Shown here: piece by piece, positions 1 to 10,311 of the stretch
Layout: each line of letters starts with the position of its first letter
Numbering within the stretch: position 1 is the stretch's first letter
Assembly: GCA_963702055.1 (NCBI GenBank)
Contig: OY969702.1
Coordinates: 930,001 to 994,000 of the forward strand
Length of the DNA stretch: 64,000 bases
Direction: 5' to 3'
DNA from: CAWINX01 sp963702055
Lineage (GTDB): Bacteria; Actinomycetota; Thermoleophilia; Solirubrobacterales; 70-9
The notes under the pieces: generated by a model
The model's input: only the letters and a program-made list of their open reading frames with translations
The model's database searches: none
Told to the model about the DNA's origin: nothing
Made by a program: the position numbers and the translations under genes

Positions 1-2
1 AC

Positions 3-326
3 GAGCGCTTCGAAGCCACCAACCGCCGGCTGCTCGACGGCTGCCAGGAGATCGTCGACTCATACGGCCTTCCCGCCTACACCGAGGGCCTCGGCGCCAA
101 GGGATGCGTGATCTTCTCGCCGACGCGGATGTACGAGTACCGCGACTACCTGAGCGACGTCGACGGCGAACTCTCGGCCCTCGCCTGGCTCTACCACATG
201 AACCACGGCATCTTCATGACCCCCGGAACCGAGGAGGAATGGACGCTCTCGATCGCCCACTCCGACGGGGACCTGCAGCGCTACCTCGACGCCTTCGAGG
301 CGTTCGCACGCGACCTGACCGCGTAG
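3..326 (+). CDS. Class-III aminotransferase / glutamate-1-semialdehyde aminomutase-like protein, C-terminal fragment
   Basis: This is the last 107 residues of a PLP-dependent class-III aminotransferase; the start lies before the window. The frame is open from base 3 to the TAG at 324-326. The ending, with YGLPAYTEGLGAKGC, then LYHMNHGIFMTPGTEEEW and SIAHSDGDLQRYLDAFEAF, is the small C-terminal domain typical of glutamate-1-semialdehyde 2,1-aminomutase and related amino-mutase-like transaminases. The active-site lysine is outside the window, so the substrate cannot be told. It converges on the next gene with 25 bases between. Confidence 0.7.
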   Translation, partial: ERFEATNRRLLDGCQEIVDSYGLPAYTEGLGAKGCVIFSPTRMYEYRDYLSDVDGELSALAWLYHMNHGIFMTPGTEEEWTLSIAHSDGDLQRYLDAFEAFARDLTA

Positions 327-351
327 CGGTATCCGGGCCGGCCTAGATGGT

Positions 352-1761
352 CTAGGCGGCGAGCGCCTCGGCGGCGTCCACCGGGCGACCGAGGTGGTAG
401 CCCTGGGCCATGTCGACGCCGTACTCGCGCAGCATCTGCGCGGTGACGTCGTCCTGGACGTACTCGGCGATCGTCGTCTTGCCGAGGCCGTGGGCGATCC
501 CGACGATCGCCTGCACGGTCAGCTGGTCGGCGTCGCTCTGCGGCATCTCGCGGATGAAGGATCCGTCGATCTTGATCACGTCGAAGGGGATCTGCTTGAG
601 GTAATGGAAGGGCCCGAACCCGGCGCCGTAGTCGTCGATCGCGACCTGACAACCGAACTCGGTGAGCCGGTCGGCAAAGCCGGCCGCCGCCTCGTAGTCG
701 TTGACCTTCGCGGTCTCGGTGATCTCGAAGGTGCAGCTCGACGGGTCGGTCCCGCCCTCGTCGAGCCGTCGCTCGATGAACTCGAGCACCGAGAGGTCGG
801 TGATCGAAGCGCCCGAGAGATTGACGTGAAGGGAGACGGGCTTGCCGGCGCGCTCGCGACCGGCGAGGAGTTCGAGCGCCCGGGCGACCACCCAGCGATC
901 AAGTTCCTGGATCATCCCCGCGCGCTCCGCGATCTCGATGAACGAGGCGGCCGGCAGCAACTCACCGTTGTCGCCGGTCATCCGCAGCAGCAGCTCGTAG
1001 CGCTCGATCCCCCCGGAGGCGAGGCTGCGAATCGGCTGCGTATGGAGGCTGAGGCGGTCCTGGGTCAGCGCATCGCGGATGCGAGCCGTGGTCGTCTGGG
1101 CGCGCCGGGGGTGGCGACGCGGCTCGTCGGGATCCTGGAAGAGGGCGATCTGGTTGCGGCCTTCCTCCTTGGCGCGATACATCGCCTGGTCGGCGGCCAC
1201 CAGGACCGCCTCGGCGCCGACACTGCGGTCGGGACCGAACATCGTGATCCCGACGCTGATCGTGACAGTGGCCGCGTCGGGCGCCGGCGCCGCGCTCTCG
1301 GCGACCTGCGCGCGCAGGTCCTCGCCGAGCTGCAACGCCCCCGCCGTGTCGGTCTGCGGCATCAACACCGCAAACTCGTCCCCGGAGAGGCGGGCGACGA
1401 TGTCCGTTGTGCGCACACGCTCGCGCAGGATCCCGGCGATCTGGCGAATCAGGGTGTCGCCGGCGTGGTGGCCAAGAGTGTCGTTGACCATCTTGAGGCC
1501 GTCGATATCGATGATCATCACCGCACCCTGCCCGCCATAGCGGGCGCTGAAGGAGACGTACTGATCGAGCTCTGCCCGGAAGCGGCGACGATCGAGCAGG
1601 CCGGTGAGTGAGTCGTGGTCGGCTATGTAGCGCAGCTCCGCCTCGGTCTTCTTCGCCTCGGCCAGGGCCTGGGAGATCACCTCACGGTCCCGCGAGTCGA
1701 GTTTTTCCAGGACGTCCTGGAGCGCCGGCTCGGCGTGAGCCTTGGAATCGTCGCTTGCCAC
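352..1761 (-). CDS. GGDEF-EAL domain protein (diguanylate cyclase / c-di-GMP phosphodiesterase)
   Basis: A soluble 469-residue protein with a GTG start. A short helical N-terminus (about 1-45) leads to a GGDEF domain (about 50-205) and an EAL domain (about 215-465). The cyclase signature is SGDEF rather than GGDEF, still compatible with activity, and an RxxD product-inhibition site (RTTD) sits five residues before it. The EAL domain begins with ELL in place of EAL. The usual metal and catalytic positions remain: Asn in HVNLSG, Glu in FEITE, the DD of IDDYGAGF, Lys in IKIDGSF and Glu in IAEYV. It could therefore make or break c-di-GMP; there is no sensor domain or membrane segment. Confidence 0.93.
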   Translation of the reverse strand: MASDDSKAHAEPALQDVLEKLDSRDREVISQALAEAKKTEAELRYIADHDSLTGLLDRRRFRAELDQYVSFSARYGGQGAVMIIDIDGLKMVNDTLGHHAGDTLIRQIAGILRERVRTTDIVARLSGDEFAVLMPQTDTAGALQLGEDLRAQVAESAAPAPDAATVTISVGITMFGPDRSVGAEAVLVAADQAMYRAKEEGRNQIALFQDPDEPRRHPRRAQTTTARIRDALTQDRLSLHTQPIRSLASGGIERYELLLRMTGDNGELLPAASFIEIAERAGMIQELDRWVVARALELLAGRERAGKPVSLHVNLSGASITDLSVLEFIERRLDEGGTDPSSCTFEITETAKVNDYEAAAGFADRLTEFGCQVAIDDYGAGFGPFHYLKQIPFDVIKIDGSFIREMPQSDADQLTVQAIVGIAHGLGKTTIAEYVQDDVTAQMLREYGVDMAQGYHLGRPVDAAEALAA

Positions 1762-1890
1762 CCGCAGAAGTTAGACCAGCAGCCGTTTCCGCCGCGTCAA
1801 CGCAACGCTGTTTCACGCAGGAGCGTCCCATTTTCGGCGATTTCGCTTGACCAATAGTGAGCCTCAGGTATCCATGGGTAGGCTGGAGCC

Positions 1891-3858
<1,968 letters not shown>

Positions 3859-3892
3859 GCTGAGTAGTTCTGGGTGTTCTAGCGGTTCGAGA

Positions 3893-3969
3893 GGAGGGGT
3901 CGGGGGGTGTCTCCCGGGCGCGGCGCTACCCGAAGGGATAGCGCCCGGGAGACACCCCCCGACCCCTCC
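3893..3969. terminator. Large bidirectional hairpin between converging genes
   Basis: A perfect 29-base inverted repeat (3893-3921 with 3941-3969) with a 19-base loop that itself can pair with one bulge (GCGCTACCC / GGGATAGCGC). It lies between two converging stop codons, so it probably terminates both genes. It has no obvious T-run, and the perfection of the stem is unusual. Confidence 0.75.
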
Positions 3970-3980
3970 CCACACCAACC

Positions 3981-5333
3981 TCAGAGAACGGGCAAGAACT
4001 GCTCGATCTCATACGGGGTGACCTGCACCCGGTAGTCGTCCCACTCCTGCCGCTTGATCTCCACAAACCGTCGGAACGTGTGCTCGCCCAGCGTCCGCAG
4101 CACCAGCTCGGACTCGGCCGCGACCTCGATCGCCTCGCCGAGCGTCGCCGGCAGCTGCTCGATCCCCTGTTGCGCCAGCTCCTCGGGCGAGAGGTGGTAG
4201 AGGTTCTGCTCCATCGGCTCGGGCAGCTCGTAGCCCTTCTCGATCCCCTCCAGCCCGGCCTGCAGCATCCCCGCAAAGCAGAGGTAGGGATTGCATGCGG
4301 GGTCGGGGCAGCGCAGCTCGGCCCGGGTCGCCCCCTCCTTGCCGGGGTGGTAGAGCGGCACGCGGATCAGCGCCGATCGGTTGCGGCGCGACCAGGCCAG
4401 GTAGACCGGCGCCTCGTAGCCGGGGACGAGGCGCTTGTAGGAGTTGACCCACTGCGCGAACAGCGGCGATATCTCGCGGGCGTGTTTGAGTTGGCCGGCG
4501 ATGAATGCCTTCGCCGTGGCCGAGAGGTAGTACTGGTCGTCGGGATCGAAGAAAGCGTTCCTCCCGTCCTTGGCCAGCGACTGGTGGACGTGCATGCCGG
4601 AGCCGTTCTCGCCGAACAGCGGCTTTGGCATGAAGGTCGCGTGCCAACCGTATTTCATCGCGTACTCCTTGACCACGATGCGGTAAGTCATGCAGTCGTC
4701 GGCCATCGCCAGCGCGTTCTTGTAGCGCATGTCGACCTCATGCTGGGAGGGCCCGACCTCGTGGTGGGTGTACTCGACGTGGATCCCCATCTTCTCCAGC
4801 GCCAGCACGGTCTCCCGCCGGACGTCGGAGCCGGCGTCGAGCGTGGTCAGGTCGAAGTAACCGCCCTCGTCGAGCACCTCGGGCACGCCGCTTTCCGGCT
4901 TGGCCGAGCGGAAGTAGAAGTACTCCAGCTCCGGGCCGATGTTGTAGGCATCGAAGCCGAGGTCCTCGGCCCGTTTCAACGCCCGGCGCAGGATCCAGCG
5001 CGGATCGCCCTCGTAGGGCTCGCCGCCGGGGACGCGGACGTCGCAGAACATGCGGGCGACCGCGTTCTCTTCCTCGGGGCGCCAGGGGACAAGGGCGAAG
5101 GTCGAGGGGTCGGGCATCGCGATCATGTCCGACTCCTCGATCGGGTTGAAGCCGGTGATCGAGGAGCCGTCGAAGCCCATGCCGCCGTCGAAGGCGTCCT
5201 CAAGTTCGGCGGCGTTGATCGAGAAGCTCTTCAGCTGGCCGAGGACATCGGTGAACCAAAGCCGGACGAAGCGGACCTTGCTCTCCTTGACGATCTCGGC
5301 GACGTCAGCGGCGCTGTGGGGTTGGTCTGCCAT
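3981..5333 (-). CDS. glnA: Type I glutamine synthetase
   Basis: 450 residues; ATG at 5333 preceded by AAGGAG. The enzyme makes glutamine from glutamate, ammonia and ATP. The N-terminal beta-grasp part carries RFVRLWFTDVLGQLK and a GFDGSSI loop; the catalytic barrel has the glutamate motif GPELEYFYF, HHEVGPSQHEVD, and MPKPLFGENGSGMHVHQSL. The length, about 20-25 residues shorter than adenylylated enterobacterial GlnA, suggests the GSI-alpha type. The segment that holds the adenylylated Tyr in other enzymes reads NLYHLSPEE, so the Tyr is kept but flanking residues differ. The longer upstream reading is not needed because of the good ribosome site here. Confidence 0.95.
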   Translation of the reverse strand: MADQPHSAADVAEIVKESKVRFVRLWFTDVLGQLKSFSINAAELEDAFDGGMGFDGSSITGFNPIEESDMIAMPDPSTFALVPWRPEEENAVARMFCDVRVPGGEPYEGDPRWILRRALKRAEDLGFDAYNIGPELEYFYFRSAKPESGVPEVLDEGGYFDLTTLDAGSDVRRETVLALEKMGIHVEYTHHEVGPSQHEVDMRYKNALAMADDCMTYRIVVKEYAMKYGWHATFMPKPLFGENGSGMHVHQSLAKDGRNAFFDPDDQYYLSATAKAFIAGQLKHAREISPLFAQWVNSYKRLVPGYEAPVYLAWSRRNRSALIRVPLYHPGKEGATRAELRCPDPACNPYLCFAGMLQAGLEGIEKGYELPEPMEQNLYHLSPEELAQQGIEQLPATLGEAIEVAAESELVLRTLGEHTFRRFVEIKRQEWDDYRVQVTPYEIEQFLPVL

Positions 5334-5470
5334 TCCGGTCTCCTTGTTGGCTCTGGTCCGCGCGAGGCCGCAACGATAGGCGAAGTGAACCGCACAGGCG
5401 TGAATCGCCGTATTGGGAGTAGACGCAACCTGGGAAATCGGCCTTGCGGAGCGAGCGAAAAGCAGGTATA

Positions 5471-5487
5471 ACTTACTCCTTGTAAGT
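5471..5487. promoter_or_regulatory. Short palindrome in the glnA / AhpD-like divergent region
   Basis: ACTTAC-N5-GTAAGT, a perfect six-base inverted repeat in an A/T-rich patch (5465-5520) of the 236-base divergent intergenic region. Its form suits a dimeric regulator; which gene it serves is unknown. Nothing else recognisable is in this region. Confidence 0.35.
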
Positions 5488-5569
5488 AATTGGCTCAAAG
5501 TAAAGTAAAGGCCACGTAAAGGCTTCGTGAAGCGGAATCCGCGTCGCCGAAGCCGGAAGCGGGAACAAC

Positions 5570-6136
5570 GTGACAGTCAAAACAGAAGTCAGCAGATTCC
5601 AGATCCACGACGAGCTCACCGCCCCGGACGAGAGTGCTCCCTTGATCAAGAGCATTCAGGCCGCCGGCGGCGCCGTCACCAAGTTCGTCGGCGTGCTCGC
5701 CGGCGCCCCGGCGGTGCTTCGCGCCTACACCCGGATGCGCTCAGAGCTGCGCGGTGGCGTCCTGCCACAGGCGACGCGCGAGCGGATCGCCCTGGCGGTC
5801 GCCGAACACCGCGAGGACAGCTATAGCATCGCCCAGCACGCGAAGTCGGCGCGCCGCGCGGGGCTCGGACTCGACGAGGTTTCACGGGCTCGCAGCTTCA
5901 CCTCCGGCGACCCCAAGGAAGCGGCGCTGCTCGACTACCTGAAGGCGGCCCTGGAGGCCGAAGGCGCTCCCCCTATCCATCTCCACGAGGAGGCGCGGGA
6001 GATCGGCTGGACCGACGAGGAAATCCTCGAGGCGGTCGCCCACCTCGCCCTCAACGAGTTCCAGAGCCTGATCGCCGGCGCGGCCTCTCTGCCCAAAGAC
6101 CAGGCGACGCCGAGGGTTCTGCCCTCGGCGGCCTGA
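5570..6136 (+). CDS. AhpD / carboxymuconolactone decarboxylase-like protein lacking the CxxC
   Basis: 188 residues from a GTG start, an all-helical protein of the AhpD-like superfamily. The family core (LPQATRERIALAVAEH, then SIAQHAKSARRAGL) is clear. AhpD-type peroxidase partners usually have E...CxxC...H; here the equivalent segment reads EDSYSIAQH, with serines at both cysteine positions. It therefore should not have alkylhydroperoxidase-partner activity. Function unknown. The second half (GWTDEEILEAVAHLALNEF) repeats the typical helical hairpin of the fold. Confidence 0.75.
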   Translation: MTVKTEVSRFQIHDELTAPDESAPLIKSIQAAGGAVTKFVGVLAGAPAVLRAYTRMRSELRGGVLPQATRERIALAVAEHREDSYSIAQHAKSARRAGLGLDEVSRARSFTSGDPKEAALLDYLKAALEAEGAPPIHLHEEAREIGWTDEEILEAVAHLALNEFQSLIAGAASLPKDQATPRVLPSAA

Positions 6137-6178
6137 GGATCCCCTATCGGGATAGGTCCGGTCCTTAGGGCTTAGACC

Positions 6179-6907
6179 TCAGTCCTCGACCAGCGTCGCG
6201 CTGTACAGCAGTCGCGCCGTGGTGTAACGGCAGCCGTAGGTGGCGCGCCTGCCGATCTTCGTCTGCGGCTCGCCCTGGCGCACCGCGGTCGAGTTGGTGC
6301 ACTTGCCGGGCAGGCGGCTCGCTCGCCAGGTGTTCCTGGCCGAGAGGCCCTGGGCGAAGACAGGGGCCCAGGTGGGAACGGTGAGCGCGACGATGTCGTT
6401 CTTCCGGGCCCTCAGCGAGGCGCTGAACTTGACCGTCCTGCCGAGATAGGGGCTGAGCACCCGGATCGCACTCTGACTGCGCAGACTGAAGCGCGGCGGA
6501 TTGGTGCCCCGCACTCGGGTGATGATCGAGATTCGCGCCTCGGGCGGCGAGCCGAAGAAGCCGTTGAAGAAGGCGCGCTGCTTGCTGGTCGGTTGAGACA
6601 GGGTCAAGGTCCAGGCGGTGATCCTGCCGGCACGCGGGACGCTGAACGGAAGCGTCGCCTGGCCGTTGCTGACCTGAAAGCCGGTGACGCTGCCGACCGC
6701 CTGGCAGGGCAGCTCGGGGCAGGCGGGATCGGGGGTGCTCGCCGTGCTTCCGAGGATGACGGTCGTGTGGGTCGCGCTGGTCGCCGTTCCGGCACCGGCC
6801 GCCAGGGCGATCAGCGCAGCGAGGGATAGAGCCGCGAGGGCAGCCACCGACAGCCGGCTTCGCCTGCCCGTGCGTGCGGCGACAACCTCCTGCGAAGACC
6901 TCGACAT
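6179..6907 (-). CDS. Secreted protein of unknown function
   Basis: 242 residues; the ATG at 6907 follows a GGAGAGGGGAG ribosome site by five bases. A twin-arginine-like or Sec signal (RTGRRSRLSVAALAALSLAA) precedes a small beta-rich domain with four cysteines (CPELPC, KCTN, GCRY). No family recognised; similar secreted proteins with RISIITRV-like strands seem common in this lineage. It lies ahead of, and in the same direction as, an RlpA-like gene, 103 bases away. Confidence 0.6.
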   Translation of the reverse strand: MSRSSQEVVAARTGRRSRLSVAALAALSLAALIALAAGAGTATSATHTTVILGSTASTPDPACPELPCQAVGSVTGFQVSNGQATLPFSVPRAGRITAWTLTLSQPTSKQRAFFNGFFGSPPEARISIITRVRGTNPPRFSLRSQSAIRVLSPYLGRTVKFSASLRARKNDIVALTVPTWAPVFAQGLSARNTWRASRLPGKCTNSTAVRQGEPQTKIGRRATYGCRYTTARLLYSATLVED

Positions 6908-7010
6908 GTCCACTCCCCTCTCCAGTTAGACCGATACAGCTCGATAAACCCAACCCGCCAAAGGCAGAAGAGTAGCCGTCTCGGCGGCCGAAGCTTCGAT
7001 TTCCAGGTAC

Positions 7011-7526
7011 TCAGCGGCGCGCGTGGTGCCGCGCGAAGTGCAGCGCAACCGCGTAACGGACCCGGCCGGAGCTGTTGAAGCCAAGCATCGTCCGCGCGCC
7101 GTTGGTGAGGTCCCAGGAGTTGCCGCGGGTGTAGGGGCCGCGGTCGATCACCCTGGTGATCAGGTAGTGGCCGTGGTAAGCGAACTTGACCGCGGTGCCG
7201 CAGGGAAGGTTGCGATGAGCGACGCCGATCGTCCCGGGTCGCAGGACCTGTCCGCAAGCCGTTTTGTGGCCGTAGAAGCCGGGGCCGTACCAGGTGGCGC
7301 CGGCCATTTTCATCGGGCTGAAGGCAATGTTCTTGCCGCTGACGCCCGCCCCGCCGAAGGCGACGCTGGAGGCGCCGCCCTGCGCAGCCTGGGCGACGGA
7401 GGCGACGGCGATCGTCAGGAAGACCGCCAGGGCGACCGCCCAGCGCACGGGTAATGACGAGCGCCTGGTCGTGCGCCCTCGTCCTGAATTCTCTTGCCGC
7501 CAGAAGCGGTCTTCGCCTGCCTGCAT
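7011..7526 (-). CDS. RlpA-like double-psi beta-barrel wall protein
   Basis: 171 residues from ATG 7526 (GGAAAGAG just upstream; a TTG four codons earlier is less likely). A membrane/signal segment (WAVALAVFLTIAVASVAQA) is followed by an RlpA-type double-psi barrel: WYGPGFYGHKTACG, VAHRNLPCGTAVKF, ITRVIDRGPYTRG, DLTNGARTMLG. Related proteins are septal-ring lytic transglycosylases or peptidoglycan binders. The gene follows a c-di-AMP riboswitch, a common arrangement for wall-remodelling genes in actinobacteria. Confidence 0.88.
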   Translation of the reverse strand: MQAGEDRFWRQENSGRGRTTRRSSLPVRWAVALAVFLTIAVASVAQAAQGGASSVAFGGAGVSGKNIAFSPMKMAGATWYGPGFYGHKTACGQVLRPGTIGVAHRNLPCGTAVKFAYHGHYLITRVIDRGPYTRGNSWDLTNGARTMLGFNSSGRVRYAVALHFARHHARR

Positions 7527-7538
7527 TTCTCTTTCCAA

Positions 7539-7665
7539 CGCTTACGGGGTTAGCTGACGGGCTCGCGCTGAAAGAGCTGCGCTACGCGGCAGAAGCCGGC
7601 GATTCGCCCCAACCATTGGGTCCCCCGATCTCCGCGATATGTAGGCGGAGATTCAGCGGTAGTTC
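7539..7665 (-). promoter_or_regulatory. c-di-AMP (ydaO-yuaA type) riboswitch
   Basis: On the minus strand the conserved blocks appear in order: CCGCTGAATCTCCG near 7659-7646, GGGACCCAATGGTTGGGGC near 7622-7605 followed by GAATC, then CCCGTCAGCTAACC and CGTAAGCG at about 7563-7539. These match the strongly conserved core of the ydaO motif. It ends 13-20 bases before the RlpA-like start, so it most likely switches that wall gene off when c-di-AMP is high, as known for this class. Confidence 0.9.
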
Positions 7666-7799
7666 GCGGCAAGTTAGCAGAAGCTCATACGGAATTATGT
7701 GAACAGACGTAAAACTCGCGATCCCGTCCCCCGGTTCATCGACCGAAGCCGGGCGCGGGCGAGCTTTGCACGAGGTCTCCCACCCGGCGCACGAACATG

Positions 7800-7825
7800 G
7801 GAAAGGCCCCTCGCGGGGCCTTTCC
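7800..7825 (-). terminator. Hairpin terminator of the RNase P RNA
   Basis: Perfect inverted repeat GGAAAGGCCCC-TCGC-GGGGCCTTTCC directly after the 3' end of rnpB. Confidence 0.8.
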
Positions 7826-7826
7826 G

Positions 7827-8195
7827 TTAGCGGGCCTGTAAGCCGGATCCTGTCGTGAGCGACCATCTGTCTCTCGGGGTCGAAGCCCCGAGGAGCCGCC
7901 GAAGCGGCCCTGCGACCCACCTGGACCTCCCCGGGCCGGGTCGTCGGTCCTGCTTGGCCTTGCACCGGGCGGGGTTTGCCTGGCCGCCGCGTCACCGCGA
8001 CGCCGGTGCGCTCTTACCGCACCATTTCACCTTTGCCTGTACGCGACTCACGTGTGGCCGCGCCATCGGCCGTGTCTTTCTGTGGCACTTTCCCGCGGGT
8101 TTCCCCGGGTGGGAGTTACCCACCGCCTTGCCCTTTGGTGTCCGGACTTTCCTCGAGGGGTTTTCTCTCCCCCCGCGGTCGCTCAGCCCGCCCTT
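7827..8195 (-). ncRNA. rnpB: RNase P RNA, type A
   Basis: The catalytic RNA that matures tRNA 5' ends. On the minus strand it opens with GGGCGGGCTGAGCGACCGC, which can pair with the 3' end GGCCCGCT (P1). It contains the universal GAGGAAAGTCCGGACACC block, AAGTGCCACAGAAAG, and the 3' ACAGGATCCGGCTTACAGG block. About 369 bases, normal for type A. The exact ends are estimated to within a few bases. Confidence 0.95.
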
Positions 8196-8258
8196 GGATG
8201 GTAAAGCCAATGCCGCCGGGCGACACGGTCCCGCGATGCGCACAGTCGACCTTGCATC

Positions 8259-8287
8259 GGTTGACAAAGTGGGCTACTTTGTCAACC
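8259..8287. promoter_or_regulatory. Perfect 12-base palindrome upstream of alkB (probable operator)
   Basis: GGTTGACAAAGT-GGGCT-ACTTTGTCAACC is a perfect inverted repeat with a five-base spacer. It ends 37 bases before alkB, and a related half-site (GGGTTGATTTGACA, 8301-8314) follows. The TetR gene at the end of the operon is the natural candidate binder, making the operon self-regulated. The region 8196-8258 between rnpB and this site holds nothing else recognisable. Confidence 0.65.
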
Positions 8288-8324
8288 GCACGGACAACTT
8301 GGGTTGATTTGACAAGGAGACGTA

Positions 8325-9521
8325 ATGGAAGCAGCCGCGCACGCCGAGGCCCATCACCACCACGGCGAGGAGATCGAGCTCAACCCCGCCACCTGGAGTG
8401 ACCCGAAGCGCTACGCCTGGCTGCTGGGACTGGTCGTCCCCTTCGCCCCCTTCATCGCCTGGGGAATCGTCGAGGCGACTGGGTTCGACTTCTTCTGGCT
8501 CTTTGGCCCGCTGCTCGTCTTCGCCTTCTTCCCCTTGCTCGACATCGCGATCGGGGTCGACCCGACCAACCCGCCCGACAGCGTCCTCAAATGGCTCGAG
8601 CAGGACCGCTACTACCGCTGGTGCACCTACCTCTTCATCCCGGTCCAGTACGCGGGGCTCGTCTTCGCCTGCTGGCTGTGGTCGAGCGGCGACCTCTCGG
8701 TCCTCAGCAGCATCGGCCTGGCGCTGACGATGGGAGTGGTCGCCGGGATCGGGATCAACACCGCCCATGAGCTCGGGCACAAGCGCGCCAGCCTGGAGAA
8801 GTGGCTGAGCAAGGTCGCCCTCGCCCAGACCGGCTACGGGCATTTCTTCATTGAGCACAACCGCGGCCACCACGTGCGCGTGGCGACGCCCGAGGACCCC
8901 GCCAGCTCGCGACTCGGCGAGAGCTTCTGGGCCTTCCTTCCCCGCACCGTCGCCGGCAGCGTGCGGTCCGCCTGGGGTATCGAACGGGAACGGCTCGGGC
9001 GCAGCGGCGTCTCGGTTTGGAGCTGGCGCAACGACATCCTCCAGGCCTGGGCGATGACCGTGGTCCTGTTCGCGGCCCTGACCGCCGTCTTCGGCCTCGT
9101 CGTCCTCCCCTACCTGCTGATCCAGGCGTTTGGATTCACGTTGCTGGAGGTCGTCAACTACCTTGAGCACTACGGGCTGCTGCGCCAGAAGAGAGAGGAC
9201 GGCCGCTACGAGCGCTGCCTACCCGAGCACAGTTGGAACAGCAACAACGTCGCCTCCAACGTCCTGCTCTACCACCTGCAGCGCCACAGCGACCACCACG
9301 CCAACCCGACCCGCCGCTACCAGGCGCTGCGCCACGTCGACGAGGCGCCGCAGCTCCCCACCGGGTACGCCGGGATGATCGTGCTCGCCTGGTTCCCGCC
9401 GCTCTGGCGCCGGGTGATGGACCACCGCCTGCTTGAGCACTACGGCGGCGACGTCACCCGCGCCAACATCCAACCGCGGAAGCGGAAGCGACTGCTGGCG
9501 CGCTACGGAGCCTCGGCGTGA
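8325..9521 (+). CDS. alkB: Alkane 1-monooxygenase (AlkB)
   Basis: 398 residues; ATG after AAGGAG. An integral-membrane di-iron enzyme that hydroxylates the terminal carbon of n-alkanes, using electrons from rubredoxin. All AlkB histidine boxes are present: HELGHK (about 150), EHNRGHH (about 177), NYLEHYG (about 277) and LQRHSDHH (about 317). About six hydrophobic helices lie before and between them. The N-terminus has a His-rich stretch (HAEAHHHHGEE). It overlaps rubA by four bases, so the electron carrier is made together with the enzyme. Confidence 0.97.
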   Translation: MEAAAHAEAHHHHGEEIELNPATWSDPKRYAWLLGLVVPFAPFIAWGIVEATGFDFFWLFGPLLVFAFFPLLDIAIGVDPTNPPDSVLKWLEQDRYYRWCTYLFIPVQYAGLVFACWLWSSGDLSVLSSIGLALTMGVVAGIGINTAHELGHKRASLEKWLSKVALAQTGYGHFFIEHNRGHHVRVATPEDPASSRLGESFWAFLPRTVAGSVRSAWGIERERLGRSGVSVWSWRNDILQAWAMTVVLFAALTAVFGLVVLPYLLIQAFGFTLLEVVNYLEHYGLLRQKREDGRYERCLPEHSWNSNNVASNVLLYHLQRHSDHHANPTRRYQALRHVDEAPQLPTGYAGMIVLAWFPPLWRRVMDHRLLEHYGGDVTRANIQPRKRKRLLARYGASA

Positions 9522-9712
9522 GTCGCTGGCGCTGTCCCGGCTGCGGCTACGTCTACGACGAGGAGGCCGGCCACCCACGCGAGGGGTTTCCGCCCGGGAC
9601 GGCGTGGAGCGAGGTACCCGACGACTGGGCCTGCCCGGACTGCGGCGTTCGCGACAAGGTCGATTTCGAGGCCGACGCGGGCGACCAAACCACCGATGAG
9701 ACCGTGTCCTAG
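9518..9712 (+). CDS. rubA: Rubredoxin (AlkG-type)
   Basis: 64 residues from a GTG that overlaps the alkB stop (GTGA). Two CxxC pairs (CPGCGYVYDEE and CPDCGVRDK) bind one iron; PDDWACPDCGVRDKVDFE is the typical C-terminal block. It passes electrons to AlkB. No rubredoxin reductase gene follows, so the reductase must be elsewhere. Confidence 0.96.
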   Translation: MSRWRCPGCGYVYDEEAGHPREGFPPGTAWSEVPDDWACPDCGVRDKVDFEADAGDQTTDETVS

Positions 9713-9714
9713 GG

Positions 9715-10311
9715 ATGGCGATCGACACCCCCTACCCCCAGGCCGCCAAGCAGCTACTCCGCGACACCCTGTTCGGCGCCGCGCGGGCGGAGCTGGAGGA
9801 GCGGCCCTGGGCCGAGATCACGATGACCGACGTGGCGAGCGCGGCCGGGGTCAGCCGCCAGACCCTCTACAAGGAGTTCGGCAACCGCGACGAGTTCGGT
9901 CAGGCGTTCGTGATCCACGAGGGCGAGCGGTTCCTCGACGGCGTCGAGGCCGCCGTTCGCGAGAACTTCGACGACCCCCGCTCCGCGGTCGAGGCGGCGC
10001 TCGAGGTGTTCCTGAGGCGAGCCGGAGACGATTCCCTGGTTCGCATCCTGCTCAGCGATGACGGAACAGGGGGCATGCTGCCCTTCGTCACCACCCAGGG
10101 ACGGCCGGTGGTCGAGTGGGCCTCGGCGCGGATCACCACCGTCATCCAGGAGGGCTGGCCGGGGGCGCCGACGCAGGACGCCCGCCTGCTGGCCGAGGCC
10201 CTGGTGCGGCTGGCGATCAGCTACGTGACCGCTCCGAGCGACTCACCGGAGGTCACCGCCGCCGCCGCGGGGCGGCTGCTCGGGCCCTACGTCGATCAGG
10301 CCTTCGGGTAG
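9715..10311 (+). CDS. TetR-family regulator of the alkane operon
   Basis: 198 residues, starting two bases after rubA. The N-terminal helix-turn-helix is clear (WAEITMTDVASAAGVSRQTL, YKEFGNRDEF); the C-terminal 130 residues are the ligand/dimer domain. alkB-rubredoxin-tetR order is common in actinobacterial alkane operons. Its likely target is the palindrome at 8259-8287. Its last 16 bases overlap the convergent gatA. Confidence 0.88.
   Translation: MAIDTPYPQAAKQLLRDTLFGAARAELEERPWAEITMTDVASAAGVSRQTLYKEFGNRDEFGQAFVIHEGERFLDGVEAAVRENFDDPRSAVEAALEVFLRRAGDDSLVRILLSDDGTGGMLPFVTTQGRPVVEWASARITTVIQEGWPGAPTQDARLLAEALVRLAISYVTAPSDSPEVTAAAAGRLLGPYVDQAFG

Noticed and set aside
394..1611. 405-codon open frame on the plus strand opposite the GGDEF-EAL gene
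   Set aside because: It mirrors a gene with complete catalytic motifs on the other strand; long antisense frames are common in high-GC DNA and the product has no recognisable family.
8261..8290. TTGACA inside the alkB palindrome as a -35 box
   Set aside because: No acceptable -10 hexamer lies 16-18 bases further on; the sequence is explained by the palindrome.
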